DNA from: Sphingomonas bacterium
GTDB lineage: Bacteria > Pseudomonadota > Alphaproteobacteria > Sphingomonadales > Sphingomonadaceae
Assembly: GCA_030149245.1 (NCBI GenBank)
Contig: JASBRX010000022.1
Location: 101,813-165,812 of the forward strand
Direction: 5' to 3'
Length of the DNA: 64,000 bases
Position numbers and translations under genes: made by a program. The first letter of the stretch is position 1; each line of letters starts with the position of its first letter. Below, one piece after another: positions 33,938 to 43,649 of the stretch. A model generated the notes under the pieces. The model saw nothing but the letters and a program-made list of their open reading frames with translations. It was not told the origin of the DNA and did no database searches.

Positions 33938-35503
33938 TTAGACGATCCACACCCCGTCGATGCGGGCCGGTGTGCCCGCCTGTTCGCCCTCGCGCAGCGA
34001 TGCCGGGAGCAGGTCGGCGGGGATGTCCTGATAGCTGACCGGGCGCAGGAAGCGGTCGATCGCGAGCGTGCCGACCGAGGTGCTGCGCGGGTCCGAGGTG
34101 GCGGGGTAGGGGCCGCCATGGACCATCGCGTGCGTCACCTCGACCCCGGTGGGCCAGCCATTGGCGAGGATGCGACCGGCAAGCTGTTCGAGCACGGGGA
34201 GCAGGTCGCGCGCGGCGTCATGGTCGCCGGCGTCGATATGCAGCGTGGTGGTGAGCTGGCCTTCGAGCTTTGCGAGGATCCCGGTGAGTTCAGCGAGGTC
34301 GGCGCAGCGGACGATGAGCGAGGAGGCGCCGAACACTTCGTGCAGATGCACCGGATCGGCGAAGAAATCGCGCCCGGCGACGCTGAAGAGTGCGGCGCTG
34401 CCCTGACCGGGCGCGGGGTCAATGCCCTGCGCGAGCGCGGTGACGTGCGGGGCGGCGGCGAGCCTGGCCTTGCCCTCGGCATAGGCGGCGCAGATGCCGG
34501 GGGTGAGCATGACCTGTGGCTGCTGCGCGGCGAGCAGCTCGGTGGCGCGGGCGATAAAGGTGTCGAGATCGGGGCCGTCGATGGCGAGGATCAGGCCGGG
34601 GTTGGTGCAGAACTGGCCCGCGCCCATGCCGAGGCTGGCGACGAAGCCCTCGGCAAGTGCCGTGGCGCGCGCGGCGAGGGCGTGCGGCATCAGGATGACC
34701 GGGTTGATCGCCGACATTTCGGCATAGACCGGGATCGGGCGCGGGCGGGCGGCGGCGATGCGCATCAGCGCTTCACCCCCGGCGCGCGATCCGGTGAAGC
34801 CGACCGCCTGAATGCGCGGATCGGCGACCAGCGCTTCACCGACGGCACGCGCGCCGTTGACCAAGCTGAACACGCCAGCGGGCATGCCGGTGGCTTGCGC
34901 GGCGCGGGTGATCGCGCCTGCGATCAGTTCCGACGTGCCGGGGTGCGCGCGATGTCCCTTCACCACGACCGGGCAGCCCGCCGCGAGCGCCGAGGCGGTG
35001 TCGCCGCCGGCGGTCGAGAAGGCGAGCGGGAAGTTGGACGCGCCGAACACCGCGACCGGGCCGAGCGGGATCATGCGCAGGCGCAGATCAGGGCGCGGCG
35101 GGGTGCGGGCGGGGTCGGCATGGTCGATGCGCAGCTTCTGCCAGGCACCGTCGCGGACCTCGCGCGCGAACAGGCGGAGCTGGTTGGCGGTGCGGCCGCG
35201 CTCGCCGGTGATGCGCGCGGCGGGCAGGCCGGATTCGCGGCAGGCGCGATCGACCAGCGTGTCGCCCAATGCCTCGATCTCGTCGGCGATGGCGTCGAGG
35301 AATGCGGCGCGGCGGTCGAGCGGGAGCGCGGCATAGGGCTGGAATGCGGAATGAGCTGCGGCGCAGGCATCGGCGACGTCTTCGAGGCTCGCCTCGGCGA
35401 AGCCGGTGTCCGCGATCTCGGCGTCGCGCGCGGGGTCATAGGCGTGGAAGCGGGTCGGCGCGGCGCGGCGTTCGCCGGCAATGAACAGGTCTCCGGTCAG
35501 CAT
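33938..35503 (-). CDS. Alpha-ketoglutaric semialdehyde dehydrogenase-type aldehyde dehydrogenase
   Basis: A 521-residue NADP-type aldehyde dehydrogenase. Seen are PLGPVAVFGASNFPLAFSTAGGDTASALAAGCPVVVKGH (cofactor-binding Lys in VVKGH), VGFTGSRAGGEAL, the Glu in YAEMSAINP and the catalytic Cys in GAGQFCTNPG. This FCTNPG pattern marks the 2,5-dioxopentanoate (ketoglutaric semialdehyde) dehydrogenases that end oxidative pentose and hexarate pathways. The start at 35503 has GAGGTA upstream. It follows an enolase-family gene on the same strand, but a separate promoter with a weak type 1 site is likely. No full oxidative pathway is visible here. Confidence 0.85.
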   Translation of the reverse strand: MLTGDLFIAGERRAAPTRFHAYDPARDAEIADTGFAEASLEDVADACAAAHSAFQPYAALPLDRRAAFLDAIADEIEALGDTLVDRACRESGLPAARITGERGRTANQLRLFAREVRDGAWQKLRIDHADPARTPPRPDLRLRMIPLGPVAVFGASNFPLAFSTAGGDTASALAAGCPVVVKGHRAHPGTSELIAGAITRAAQATGMPAGVFSLVNGARAVGEALVADPRIQAVGFTGSRAGGEALMRIAAARPRPIPVYAEMSAINPVILMPHALAARATALAEGFVASLGMGAGQFCTNPGLILAIDGPDLDTFIARATELLAAQQPQVMLTPGICAAYAEGKARLAAAPHVTALAQGIDPAPGQGSAALFSVAGRDFFADPVHLHEVFGASSLIVRCADLAELTGILAKLEGQLTTTLHIDAGDHDAARDLLPVLEQLAGRILANGWPTGVEVTHAMVHGGPYPATSDPRSTSVGTLAIDRFLRPVSYQDIPADLLPASLREGEQAGTPARIDGVWIV

Positions 35504-35604
35504 CGATACCTCGCTCTTGTCTGGATCATCGGGGTCGGGGCGGCAGGCACACCGCCGCGTCGGTTTGACGCCATGTAGGCATCCGACTTGGTAGGTCAAT
35601 TAAG

Positions 35605-35621
35605 GTATGACATATTATGAG
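35605..35621. promoter_or_regulatory. Possible type 1 operator (site G)
   Basis: GTATGACATATTATGAG matches 12 of 17 bases of the reverse complement of site B, with one half (CATATTATGA) intact. It lies about 100 bp before the aldehyde dehydrogenase gene. Confidence 0.35.
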
Positions 35622-35626
35622 TTGCG

Positions 35627-36751
35627 TCAGGCCTTGAACGTCCGGTGCGACACGCAATTGGCGTCGACCAGGTCCCAGTCGATGTCGATGCCGAGGCCGG
35701 GTCCTTCCGGCACATGGATGCGGCCATCGGCGCCCATGAAGTCGCGCAGGCTTTGCTTCATCGGGATCTGGAACGTGTCTTCGGGGACGAACAGCTCAAA
35801 ATATTCCGAGTTGCGGACCGCGCAGGCGACATGGATGTTGGCGATGTCCATCGGCCCCATCGTCGTCGTGTGCAGCTCGCAATTCATGCCGTGCGCCTCG
35901 GCGAGGTGGCACACCTTGAGCGTGCCGGTGATGCCGCCCTTCCACGAAACGTCGGCGCGGACCATGTCGACCGCGTCGGCCTTGATCGCCTGTGCCACGC
36001 CCCAGGGGCCGCCGCGCGTGGTTTCGGTGCCGACGATCGGGATGTCGACCGCCGCGCTGAGTTTGGCATATTTGTCGAGTTCGTAATCGCGGAACGGCTC
36101 TTCGAACCAGTAATAGTCGAGCTGTTCGAGGTGGCGCGCGACCTTGATCGCTTCGTGCAGCGTATATTCGGACACCGGATCGGTCATCAGGATCATGTCG
36201 GGGCCGACTGCTTCGCGCACGGCGGCGTGGATCTCCATGTCGACGCTGCTGGGGCCGCACGGGTGGACCTTGTACGCCTTGAACCCGCGTTCCTTATAGG
36301 CGAGCGCCTCCCGCACATAATCCTCGACCCCGGGCAGCCACAGGCTGCTGGCATAGACGGGCAGGCTCGTGCGGTAGCTGCCGAGATATTTGTGCAGCGG
36401 CAGGTTGGCGGTGCGCGCGGCAGCGTCCCAGAGCGCGACGTCGATCGGGCCGGGGAGAAATACCGGGAAGAACGCGCCGTGGCGGTCGATATTCCAGAAA
36501 TCGTGCCAGATCGCCTCACGATCATGGATGCTGCGGCCGAGGATCACCGGGGCGATGACGTCGGAGAGATAGGCGTCGGTGACCGCGCCGGAACGCGCAG
36601 CCCAGAAGGTCGCGATCCCCTCGATCCCGTCGCTCGTGGTGATTCGCCCGACGCCATAGCTCCACGGCATCGGCGCCGCGCCCTCGCGGTCCTCGTCGAA
36701 CAGCCCCTTGGGGCGGTTGCAGATCCAGGTTTCAAACTTTTCGATGCGCAT
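35627..36751 (-). CDS. Enolase-superfamily (mandelate racemase-like) sugar acid dehydratase
   Basis: A 374-residue protein with the full set of subgroup residues: KAYKVHP on strand 2, metal ligands in LMTDPVSEY, YWFEEPF and VGTETTRGG, the Asp in MVRADVSWKGG and the His in NCELHTTTMGP. It should abstract a proton alpha to a carboxylate of a sugar acid. The substrate is not clear. The type 2 operator only 21-33 bp before the start puts it under the control of the hexuronate regulator, so an acid related to galacturonate is plausible (for example a hexarate or pentonate, giving work to the neighbouring semialdehyde dehydrogenase). Confidence 0.85.
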   Translation of the reverse strand: MRIEKFETWICNRPKGLFDEDREGAAPMPWSYGVGRITTSDGIEGIATFWAARSGAVTDAYLSDVIAPVILGRSIHDREAIWHDFWNIDRHGAFFPVFLPGPIDVALWDAAARTANLPLHKYLGSYRTSLPVYASSLWLPGVEDYVREALAYKERGFKAYKVHPCGPSSVDMEIHAAVREAVGPDMILMTDPVSEYTLHEAIKVARHLEQLDYYWFEEPFRDYELDKYAKLSAAVDIPIVGTETTRGGPWGVAQAIKADAVDMVRADVSWKGGITGTLKVCHLAEAHGMNCELHTTTMGPMDIANIHVACAVRNSEYFELFVPEDTFQIPMKQSLRDFMGADGRIHVPEGPGLGIDIDWDLVDANCVSHRTFKA

Positions 36752-36771
36752 TCCGCGTCCCGCCCCTAAAA

Positions 36772-36784
36772 CTTGTCTTACAGG
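36772..36784. promoter_or_regulatory. Putative GntR/FCD operator, type 2
   Basis: CTTGTCTTACAGG matches 12 of 13 bases of CCTGTCTTACAGG, placed 21 bp upstream of the enolase-family gene start at 36751. Confidence 0.6.
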
Positions 36785-36809
36785 ATTGTGGCGGAAAATG
36801 CGGAGCGGT

Positions 36810-37610
36810 TCAACCGGGTGCTGTTGCCTTTGCGGACTCGGCGACGACCGGGGCCAGGATCACGGTCAGCGCGTCGTCGAAATGCTGCGCCATTGCTGCA
36901 GCCGCCGCCGGAGCATCGCGGGCGACGACGGCGGCGACGATCTGCTCGTGCAGTTCCTGCACGCGCGACAGGCCGTGGATCTGCGACCAGCGCTCACGCC
37001 CGGTGCTCATCGCGACGAGGATGAGCTGGCGCAGCGCGTCGATCAGCAGCGAGTAGAGCGGGTTGCCGGTCGCCTGCGCGAGCGTGACATGGAGCCGCAG
37101 GTCGAGCGCGAGATAGAGATCGGCATCGTCGATATCGCGCGCCATGTCGGCGATGATCGATTGCAGTTCGGCGGCCTGTTCCTCCGTACGATGCTGCGCC
37201 GCGAGCACGACCATCGCGATTTCGACGCCGCGCCGCAGTTCGAGGATGTCGCGTTCATTCGCCTGACCGATCAGCACCGCGTTGCTGATCACGCGCGACA
37301 TCATCTCGCCATCCACCGGCACGATCGTCGCGCGCTTGCCCACCGCCATTTCGACGAGGCCGGTGGCGGCGAGCGTGCGCATGGCTTCGCGCACGACCGG
37401 GCGGCTGACGCCGAGCTTTTCACTGATCGTCGTCTCGCTCGGCAGGCGAGAGCCAGGGCGCAGCTGTTCGCTCGCGACATGATCGCGCAGATAGGCAATG
37501 ACCTGTTCGACCAGACTGACCGATTTGGCAGGAGCGCCGTCGTCGTCATTCACCGCTTGCAAGAGATCCTCCGTCGTTCGGGTCGTCCCCGAATTCGCAC
37601 CAAATTGCAC
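36810..37610 (-). CDS. GntR-family regulator, FadR/FCD type (probable hexuronate regulator)
   Basis: A 266-residue regulator. The winged helix is SLVEQVIAYLRDHVASEQLRPGSRLPSETTISEKLGVSRPVVREAMRTLAATGLVE with a VGKRATIV wing. The FCD domain has the metal-binding type pattern (LDLRLHVTLAQATGN and HEQIVAAV...MAQHFDD). The listed start is GTG at 37610; a later start inside the first 25 residues is possible, since the domain begins near residue 28. It is divergent from the hexuronate operon, and type 2 operators lie in between, so it probably represses itself and that operon. Confidence 0.88.
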   Translation of the reverse strand: MQFGANSGTTRTTEDLLQAVNDDDGAPAKSVSLVEQVIAYLRDHVASEQLRPGSRLPSETTISEKLGVSRPVVREAMRTLAATGLVEMAVGKRATIVPVDGEMMSRVISNAVLIGQANERDILELRRGVEIAMVVLAAQHRTEEQAAELQSIIADMARDIDDADLYLALDLRLHVTLAQATGNPLYSLLIDALRQLILVAMSTGRERWSQIHGLSRVQELHEQIVAAVVARDAPAAAAAMAQHFDDALTVILAPVVAESAKATAPG

Positions 37611-37627
37611 ATTACAGCAAAAACCGA

Positions 37628-37640
37628 CTTGTCATACCGG
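37628..37640. promoter_or_regulatory. Secondary type 2 operator
   Basis: CTTGTCATACCGG matches 10 of 13 bases of the type 2 palindrome and lies 28 bp before the perfect copy; paired sites also occur before the second TonB receptor gene. Confidence 0.4.
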
Positions 37641-37653
37641 TTCAAAACGATCA

Positions 37654-37670
37654 ATCCTGTCTTACAGGAT
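37654..37670. promoter_or_regulatory. Putative GntR/FCD operator, type 2 (best copy)
   Basis: ATCCTGTCTTACAGGAT is a perfect palindrome with 7-bp arms (ATCCTGT / ACAGGAT) around CTT. It lies between the regulator start (37610) and the transporter start (37724). Confidence 0.7.
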
Positions 37671-37723
37671 TAGGAGTGTGCAGCCGTTCGAGCCGCGCCT
37701 CGCACCGGAGGGATGCCCGAACC

Positions 37724-39028
37724 ATGACCACCGAAGCCCGATCCGCCGGGGCGGACTACACGGCTGCAAAGCCGCGCGGACGTTATCGCTGGGTGATCTG
37801 CGCATTGCTCTTCACCTCGACCACCATCTGCTACATCGACCGCCAGATATTTGGCCTGCTCAAACCGACGCTCGATGCCGAATTCGGGTGGAGCGAGACC
37901 GATTATGGCGACATTGTTGCCGCATTCTCGCTGATGTATGCCTTTGGCTATCTGCTCGGCGGGCGGATGATGGACTGGATCGGCGTGCGCAAGGGACTGG
38001 CGCTTGCGGTCGGCGGATGGAGCATCGCGGCGGCGGCGCATGGCCTGATGTCGAGCGTGCTGGGGTTCAAGCTTGCGCGCGGCGTGCTGGGCATCACCGA
38101 GGGCGGCAACTTCCCAGCGTCGATCAAGGCGGTGCGCGAGTGGTTTCCGCCGCAGGAGCGGGCGTTCGCCACCGGCATCTTCAATGCGGGCAGCAATATC
38201 GGCGCGATCGTGACACCGATTTCGCTGCCATTTCTGGTCGCCGCATTCGGCTGGCGCGCGGCGTTCCTGATCGCGGGCAGTCTGGGGCTGATCTGGCTGG
38301 TGCTGTGGTGGCGCTTCTATGAGCAGCCCGAGCGGCAGAGTCGCCTGTCGGGCGAAGAGCTGGCCTATATCAAGGCGGGTGAGGACCCGGCGCCGCAGCC
38401 GCACGTCCCGTGGCTGTCGCTGCTGCGCTATCGCGGGACCTGGGCCTATGTCGTGGGCATGTTGATGACGAGCCCGGTGTGGTGGTTCTACCTCAACTGG
38501 GTGCCGGGGTTCCTGCACGACCGGTTCGGGATCAACATGATGGGGGCGATCGCGCCGCTGGTCGCGATCTACCTGATCGCCGATGTCGGCAGCATCGCGG
38601 GCGGGTGGATTTCATCGCGGATGATCCGGGGCGGCATGGCGCCGGTGCCTGCGCGGTTGCTGACGATGTTCCTGATGGCGCTGTGCCCGCTTCCGGTCGC
38701 GTTCATCGCGGGGGTGTCGGACCTGTGGCCGGCCGTGCTGATGATCGCGCTAGCGGCAGCGGGGCATCAGGGGATGTCGGCCAATCTCTACACGCTGGCG
38801 TCGGACACGGTGCCGGCGCGCGGGGTGAGTTCGGTGATCGGGATGGGCGGGTTCGCCGCCGGGATCGTCGGCATGTTCGTGGCGATGGCGGTGGGCCGCA
38901 TCCTCGACGCGACGGGGGGCAACTACAAGCTGCTCTTCATCGCGGCGGCGATTGCCTACCCGCTCGCCGTGCTGGTGATGGCGCTGATCGTGCGCCGCCC
39001 CGCGACCAAGACTGTAACGGTGGACTGA
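37724..39028 (+). CDS. MFS transporter, hexuronate (ExuT/ACS family) type
   Basis: A 434-residue transporter with about 12 membrane segments. The anion:cation symporter signature is visible at the first helices: [41 protein letters not shown], then [16 protein letters not shown]. This resembles ExuT-type galacturonate/glucuronate carriers. The start ATG at 37724 follows GGAGGGATG with a short spacer. As first gene of an operon with RraA-like, UxaA and UxaC genes, hexuronate uptake is the best call. Confidence 0.88.
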   Translation: MTTEARSAGADYTAAKPRGRYRWVICALLFTSTTICYIDRQIFGLLKPTLDAEFGWSETDYGDIVAAFSLMYAFGYLLGGRMMDWIGVRKGLALAVGGWSIAAAAHGLMSSVLGFKLARGVLGITEGGNFPASIKAVREWFPPQERAFATGIFNAGSNIGAIVTPISLPFLVAAFGWRAAFLIAGSLGLIWLVLWWRFYEQPERQSRLSGEELAYIKAGEDPAPQPHVPWLSLLRYRGTWAYVVGMLMTSPVWWFYLNWVPGFLHDRFGINMMGAIAPLVAIYLIADVGSIAGGWISSRMIRGGMAPVPARLLTMFLMALCPLPVAFIAGVSDLWPAVLMIALAAAGHQGMSANLYTLASDTVPARGVSSVIGMGGFAAGIVGMFVAMAVGRILDATGGNYKLLFIAAAIAYPLAVLVMALIVRRPATKTVTVD

Positions 39029-39030
39029 AG

Positions 39031-39684
39031 ATGGACGACAAGGCGATTTTCGAGCTGTTCCGCAGCGAGCTGTACACGCCGGTGGTGGGCGATATTCTCG
39101 ACGCGATGGGGCGGGTGCACCAGTTCCTGCCGCAACCGATCCAGCCGATGCGGACTCAGATGAAGCTGATCGGGCGCGCGATGCCGGTGGTGATGATCGA
39201 CGTCTATGGCCCGCAGGCCGAGCCGTTCGGCAAGCTGACGCAGGCGCTGGACCAGCTGGAGCCGGGCGACGTCTATCTGGCGAGCGGCGGGGCGATGCGC
39301 TGTGCCTATTGGGGCGAGATATTGACCGCGACGGCGCGGCAACGCGGGGCGGCAGGGGCGGTGATCAACGGCTTTCACCGCGACACGCCGCAGGTGCTGG
39401 AACAGGATTGGCCGGTGTTCAGCCGGGGGCGGTTCGCGCAGGATTCAGGGGTGCGGACCAAGGTGATCGACTATCGCTGTCCGATCGAGGTCGGGCCGGT
39501 AACGGTGCAGCCGGGCGATCTGATCTTTGGCGATCTCGACGGCGTGCTGGTGATTCCGCGCGACTGCGAGGCCGAGGCGATCGAGCGCGCGCTGGAGAAG
39601 GTGCGCGGCGAAAAGCTGGTGCGGCGCGAGATCGAGGGCGGGATGTCGAGCACCGCTGCCTTTGCCAAATACGGCATTTTGTGA
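39031..39684 (+). CDS. RraA-family protein (HMG/CHA aldolase-like)
   Basis: A 217-residue RraA-like protein. The N-terminal [15 protein letters not shown], the [41 protein letters not shown] core (with the Gly-rich loop, and Arg/Asp that bind metal-pyruvate in the aldolases of this family) and the [15 protein letters not shown] terminus are clear. Family members are 4-hydroxy-4-methyl-2-oxoglutarate aldolases and oxaloacetate decarboxylases. In this operon it might cleave or decarboxylate a 2-keto sugar acid, which would be a variant to the usual KDG route. Its start is two bases after the transporter stop. Confidence 0.85.
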   Translation: MDDKAIFELFRSELYTPVVGDILDAMGRVHQFLPQPIQPMRTQMKLIGRAMPVVMIDVYGPQAEPFGKLTQALDQLEPGDVYLASGGAMRCAYWGEILTATARQRGAAGAVINGFHRDTPQVLEQDWPVFSRGRFAQDSGVRTKVIDYRCPIEVGPVTVQPGDLIFGDLDGVLVIPRDCEAEAIERALEKVRGEKLVRREIEGGMSSTAAFAKYGIL

Positions 39685-39692
39685 GGCATGCT

Positions 39693-40007
39693 ATGAGCCG
39701 CGCATTTCGTATCCACCCCGACGACAATGTCGCCACGCTGCTGGAGGATGCGGCGGAGCGGGTGACGGTCGTCGGCGGGCCTGACGTTGCGTTGCACGCG
39801 CCGATCGCGCTGGGGCACAAGGTTGCGCTGGCCGATATCGCGGAGGGCGCGGCGGTGGTGAAGTTCGGGATTCCGATTGGCATTGCCAGCAGCGCGATCC
39901 GGGTGGGCGACTGGGTGCATCTGCACAATTGCGCGAGCCGGTTCGACGAACGCTCCGGCGGGTTCGACACTGTGACCGGCGCGGCCAAGGATATGGTCTA
40001 TGACTGA
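39693..40007 (+). CDS. uxaA: UxaA-type altronate dehydratase, N-terminal (SAF) subunit
   Basis: A 104-residue SAF-domain protein corresponding to the N-terminal part of UxaA/GarD dehydratases: [16 protein letters not shown], then the typical [41 protein letters not shown] segment, whose His/Asn residues contribute to the active site. It overlaps the large-subunit gene by eight bases, so UxaA is encoded as two separate chains here instead of one, as in the sulfolactate lyase group and some dehydratases. Confidence 0.9.
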   Translation: MSRAFRIHPDDNVATLLEDAAERVTVVGGPDVALHAPIALGHKVALADIAEGAAVVKFGIPIGIASSAIRVGDWVHLHNCASRFDERSGGFDTVTGAAKDMVYD

Positions 40008-41220
40008 GGTGATGGCGCGGCGCTGGGACGGGTGGCTGCGGCCCGATGGGCGCAAGGGCGTGCGCAACATCGTGCTCGTCATCTACACCGTGCAGTGCGC
40101 CGCGCATGTCGCCCATGCGATCGCGGCAGGCGAAGACGATGTGCAGGTGATCGGCTTTCCGGGTTGCTACGACAATCAATATGCGATCCGGCTGGTGCTG
40201 AGCCTTGCGCGGCATCCCAATGTCGGCGCGGTGCTGTCGGTCGGGCTGGGGTGCGAATATACCCAGCCGGCGCGGATCGCCGAGGCGGTGGAGCGCAGCG
40301 GGCGACCCGCCGACGCCTTCTTCATTCAGGATGTGGGCGGCACGCGCAGCTCGGTCGAGCGCGGCAAGGACAGCGTGCGCGCGCTGCGGAATCGCATCCG
40401 GCGCGAGACGCCGCGGGTCGAGATGGGCTTTGGCGACCTGACGCTCGGCGCCGAATGTGGCGGATCGGACGGGACCAGCGGGCTGGTCGGCAATCCGGTG
40501 GTCGGGCGGCTGTTCGACAAGGTGGTCGATGCCGGTGGCTCCGCAATCGCCGAGGAAATCGTCGAGATGATCGGGCTGCGCGACATCATCCTTGCCCGCG
40601 CGGTCGACGAACGCGCGCGTGGCGAGCTGGAGGCTGCCTATGCCAAGGCCGAGGCCTATTGCCGCGACGTGCGGCAATATTCGGTGTCGCCGGGCAATTT
40701 CGCGGGCGGGCTGACCACGATTGAGGAAAAGAGCATGGGCGCGTTCGCCAAGAGCGGATCGCGTCCCATTCAGGGCGTGATCAAGGTCGGTGAAGCGCCG
40801 CCCTGGCCCGGCATGTGGATCATGGATTCGGTGCCCGATCCGCACTTCATGCAGTTCGGCTACACCAATCCCAACGATACCGAAGGGATCATGGATTTGA
40901 TTTCGGGGGGCAGCCAGATCGTGCTGTTCATCACCGGGCGCGGGAGCGTGATCGGGTCGCCGGTCGCGCCGTTGATCAAGGTGACGGGCAACAGCCGCAC
41001 CTATGCCCGGATGGAAGAGGATATGGATTTCGATGCGGGCCGGGTGCTCGCCGGACAGCTGTCGCTCGACGCGGCGGCGGACGAGCTGGCAGCGATGGTC
41101 GGCGATGTCGCGTCTGGCACGCCGAGCAAGCCCGAGGCGCTGGGCCACAGGGAGTATTTCGTGATGTACAAGCACCAGGACACGCCGGAGCTGGATCGGG
41201 GGTGCCGCAGTGCAGCCTGA
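40000..41220 (+). CDS. uxaA: UxaA-type altronate dehydratase, catalytic (large) subunit
   Basis: A 406-residue protein matching the C-terminal domain of UxaA-family hydro-lyases: [31 protein letters not shown], the [12 protein letters not shown] and [19 protein letters not shown]ys-containing motifs, and MDFDAGRVL near the end. It would dehydrate D-altronate to 2-keto-3-deoxy-D-gluconate using iron, together with the small subunit next to it. D-mannonate or another aldonate is an alternative substrate. Its end overlaps the SDR start by 11 bases. Confidence 0.88.
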   Translation: MTEVMARRWDGWLRPDGRKGVRNIVLVIYTVQCAAHVAHAIAAGEDDVQVIGFPGCYDNQYAIRLVLSLARHPNVGAVLSVGLGCEYTQPARIAEAVERSGRPADAFFIQDVGGTRSSVERGKDSVRALRNRIRRETPRVEMGFGDLTLGAECGGSDGTSGLVGNPVVGRLFDKVVDAGGSAIAEEIVEMIGLRDIILARAVDERARGELEAAYAKAEAYCRDVRQYSVSPGNFAGGLTTIEEKSMGAFAKSGSRPIQGVIKVGEAPPWPGMWIMDSVPDPHFMQFGYTNPNDTEGIMDLISGGSQIVLFITGRGSVIGSPVAPLIKVTGNSRTYARMEEDMDFDAGRVLAGQLSLDAAADELAAMVGDVASGTPSKPEALGHREYFVMYKHQDTPELDRGCRSAA

Positions 41221-41971
41221 TCCGTTTCGGCTCGACGGCGAAGTGGCGCTGATCACCGGCGGCGGCACCGGCCTTGGCCTCGGCATGGCGCGTGCGCTGC
41301 ATGCTGCGGGGGCGCAGGTCGTGCTGGTCGGGCGGCGCGAAGATATGGTCCGCGCCGCCGCCGAGGAACTGGGCGAAGGCGCGCATTGGGAGGCGGTCGA
41401 CGTCACCGACTTCGCCGCGCTTCCGGCGCTGGTCGAGCGGGTGATCGCGAAGACCGGCAAGGTGTCGATCCTGCTCAACAATGCCGGGATCAACTTCAAG
41501 AAGCTGGCGGTCGATACGCCGGTCGAGGACTTCTCGACCATGCTCGACACGCATGTGCTGGCCGCGCACGCGCTGACGCAGGCAGTGCTGCCGGGGATGA
41601 TCGCGGCGGGACATGGCAGCATCCTGTTCACCGCGTCGATGACCTCGCTGATCGGCATGCCGGGCGTGATCGCCTATTCGGCGGCCAAGTCGGCCTATGT
41701 CGGCATGGTCCGCGCGCTGTCGTGCGAGGTTGCGGGGCAGGGGGTGCGGGTCAACGCGATCGCGCCGGGCTGGATCGAATCGCCGATGTTGCGCCGCGCG
41801 CTCGACGGCGATCCCGCGCGGTCGAACCGCATCCTGCAACGCACGCCGATGGGGCGGTTCGGGGAGGCGGAGGATATCGGCCTTGCCGCCGTCTATCTCT
41901 GTTCACCCGCCGCGAAGTTCGTGACCGGCGTCCTGCTGCCGGTCGATGGTGGCGCTTCACAAGGGTTTTGA
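41210..41971 (+). CDS. SDR, probable tagaturonate/fructuronate reductase substitute
   Basis: A 253-residue SDR with a [12 protein letters not shown] cofactor motif, NNAGINFKK, and active site [22 protein letters not shown]. It begins with GTG inside the end of the uxaA gene. The classical galacturonate route needs a keto-uronate reductase (UxaB or UxuB) between UxaC and UxaA; none of those families is present here, and this SDR sits exactly between the two genes. That role is an inference from pathway logic. Confidence 0.75.
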   Translation: MQPDPFRLDGEVALITGGGTGLGLGMARALHAAGAQVVLVGRREDMVRAAAEELGEGAHWEAVDVTDFAALPALVERVIAKTGKVSILLNNAGINFKKLAVDTPVEDFSTMLDTHVLAAHALTQAVLPGMIAAGHGSILFTASMTSLIGMPGVIAYSAAKSAYVGMVRALSCEVAGQGVRVNAIAPGWIESPMLRRALDGDPARSNRILQRTPMGRFGEAEDIGLAAVYLCSPAAKFVTGVLLPVDGGASQGF

Positions 41972-41973
41972 CG

Positions 41974-43392
41974 ATGACGACCCCCTACCGACTGCATGAA
42001 GACAGGCTGTTCCCGTCGGATCCCGGCATCCGTGGCATCGCGCGCGAGCTGTATGGCACCGTCCGCGACCTGCCGATCGTTAGCCCGCATGGCCATACCG
42101 ACCCGTCGTGGTTCGCGACCAACGATCCGTTCGCGGACCCGGCGTCGCTATTCATCGTGCCCGACCACTATATCTTCCGCATGCTGTACAGCCAGGGCGT
42201 GCCGCTGGAGAATCTGGGCGTGCCGCGCATCGATGGCGGGTGGGTCGAGAGCGACCCGCGCAAGATCTGGCGCCTGTTCGCGCAGCATTTCCATTTGCTG
42301 CGCGGGACGCCGAGCTGGATGTGGCTGGGGCATGCGCTGCACGAGATCATGGGCATTCCGCAGCGGCTGTCGCCCGAGACGGCGGACGACATCTACGACC
42401 AGATCGACGCGAAGCTGAAGCAGGACGCGTATCGCCCGCGCGCCCTGTTCGACCGGTTCGGGATCGAGGTGCTGGCGACGACCGAGGATCCGCTCGACGA
42501 CCTGCGCCACCATCGCGCGATTGCGGCGAGCGGGTGGAGCGGGCGGGTGCTGACCGCGTTCCGCCCCGACAATGTCGTCGACCCGGAGCATCCGCGCTTC
42601 AAGACCGACCTGCCCGAACTGGGGCGGATCACGGGCGAGGATGTCGGCAGCTGGGACGGCTATCTGGCGGCCCTGCGCGCGCGGCGGCGGTACTTCATCG
42701 AGCATGGCGGGTGCACCTCGACCGATCATGGCCATCCGACCGCGCATACCGAAAATCTGCCGCAGGAAGAGGCGGCGGCGCTCTATGCCCGCGTCGCCAA
42801 TGGACAGGCGGACGCGAAGGATGCCGAGCGGTTCCGGGGGCAGATGCTCACCGAAATGGCGCGGATGAGCATGGAGGATGGGTTGGTGATGCAGATCCAT
42901 CCGGGCGCGCTGCGCAGCCAGAACCCGCTGATCGCCGCGCGCTTTGGCGAGGCGAAGGGCGATGACTGGCCGTCGCGCACCGAATATGTCCGCTCGCTCA
43001 AGCCGCTGCTCAACGCGTTCGGCAATGAGCGCGACCTGACGATCATCCTCTTCACGCTGGACGAAAGCACCTATGCGCGCGAGATCGCGCCGCTGGCGGG
43101 GCATTACCCGGCGCTGCGCATCGGCCCGGCGTGGTGGTTCCATGACAGCCCGGAGGGGATGCGGCGGTTCCGCGAGCAGGTGACCGAGACCGGTGGTTTC
43201 TACAACACCGTCGGGTTCAACGACGATACGCGTGCCTTCCTGTCGATCCCGTCGCGGCACGACATGAGCCGCCGCGTCGATTGCTCGTTCCTCGCGCGGC
43301 TGGTTGCCGAGCACCGGATCGAGATGGACGAGGCGCGGGCGGTTGCGACCGACCTGGCCTATAATCTGGTGCGGTCGGCGTATAAGTTGTGA
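41974..43392 (+). CDS. uxaC: Glucuronate/galacturonate isomerase
   Basis: A 472-residue UxaC-family amidohydrolase-fold isomerase. The start shows LPIVSPHGHTDP, the family's metal-binding HxH; later landmarks are LFDRFGIEVLATTEDPLDDL, FRPDNVVDP, a TSTDHG-type motif (CTSTDHGHP), MQIHPGALRSQN and the C-terminal GPAWWFHDSPEGM...GFNDDTRAFLSIPSRHDMSRR. It converts D-galacturonate to tagaturonate or D-glucuronate to fructuronate. ATG at 41974 gives the normal family length. It is the last gene of the hexuronate operon. Confidence 0.95.
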   Translation: MTTPYRLHEDRLFPSDPGIRGIARELYGTVRDLPIVSPHGHTDPSWFATNDPFADPASLFIVPDHYIFRMLYSQGVPLENLGVPRIDGGWVESDPRKIWRLFAQHFHLLRGTPSWMWLGHALHEIMGIPQRLSPETADDIYDQIDAKLKQDAYRPRALFDRFGIEVLATTEDPLDDLRHHRAIAASGWSGRVLTAFRPDNVVDPEHPRFKTDLPELGRITGEDVGSWDGYLAALRARRRYFIEHGGCTSTDHGHPTAHTENLPQEEAAALYARVANGQADAKDAERFRGQMLTEMARMSMEDGLVMQIHPGALRSQNPLIAARFGEAKGDDWPSRTEYVRSLKPLLNAFGNERDLTIILFTLDESTYAREIAPLAGHYPALRIGPAWWFHDSPEGMRRFREQVTETGGFYNTVGFNDDTRAFLSIPSRHDMSRRVDCSFLARLVAEHRIEMDEARAVATDLAYNLVRSAYKL

Positions 43393-43401
43393 GTGGATAT
43401 T

Positions 43402-43626
43402 CCTCCCCCGGAGGGGGGCTATCGCAGATGGACTTGGTCTGGCCGACAACGTTGCGCCATTCCTCCCCTGCCTCCGCAGGGGAGGTGGCAGCACGAAGTG
43501 CTGACGGAGGGGCCGCCCCGTAGAGGGCGGAATTTCGCCGAGCTGTGATCGGCCGTCTGCGCGGCCGCCCCTCCACCACCGCCTGCGGCGGCGGTCCCCC
43601 TCCCCTGAGACAAGCTCAGGGGAGGA
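43402..43626. repeat. Intergenic palindromic repeat (CCTCCCCC element), copy 2
   Basis: Several degenerate units fill the 257-bp gap between uxaC and the converging GH28 gene: CCTCCCCCGGAGGGGGG, then CCTCCCCTGCCTCCGCAGGGGAGG with GCTGACGGAGGGG, then a mirror CCCCTCCACC...CTCCCCTGAG/CTCAGGGGAGG. The small hairpin CACGAAGTGCTG also appears. Confidence 0.8.
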
Positions 43627-43649
43627 ATGCGCAATGCCGGTTCGAGGAT

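Noticed and set aside
33806..35578. A 590-codon open frame on the + strand across the aldehyde dehydrogenase gene
   Set aside because: It lies antisense to a well-supported ALDH gene, begins in the palindromic repeat and has a low-complexity Gly/Arg/Ala composition.
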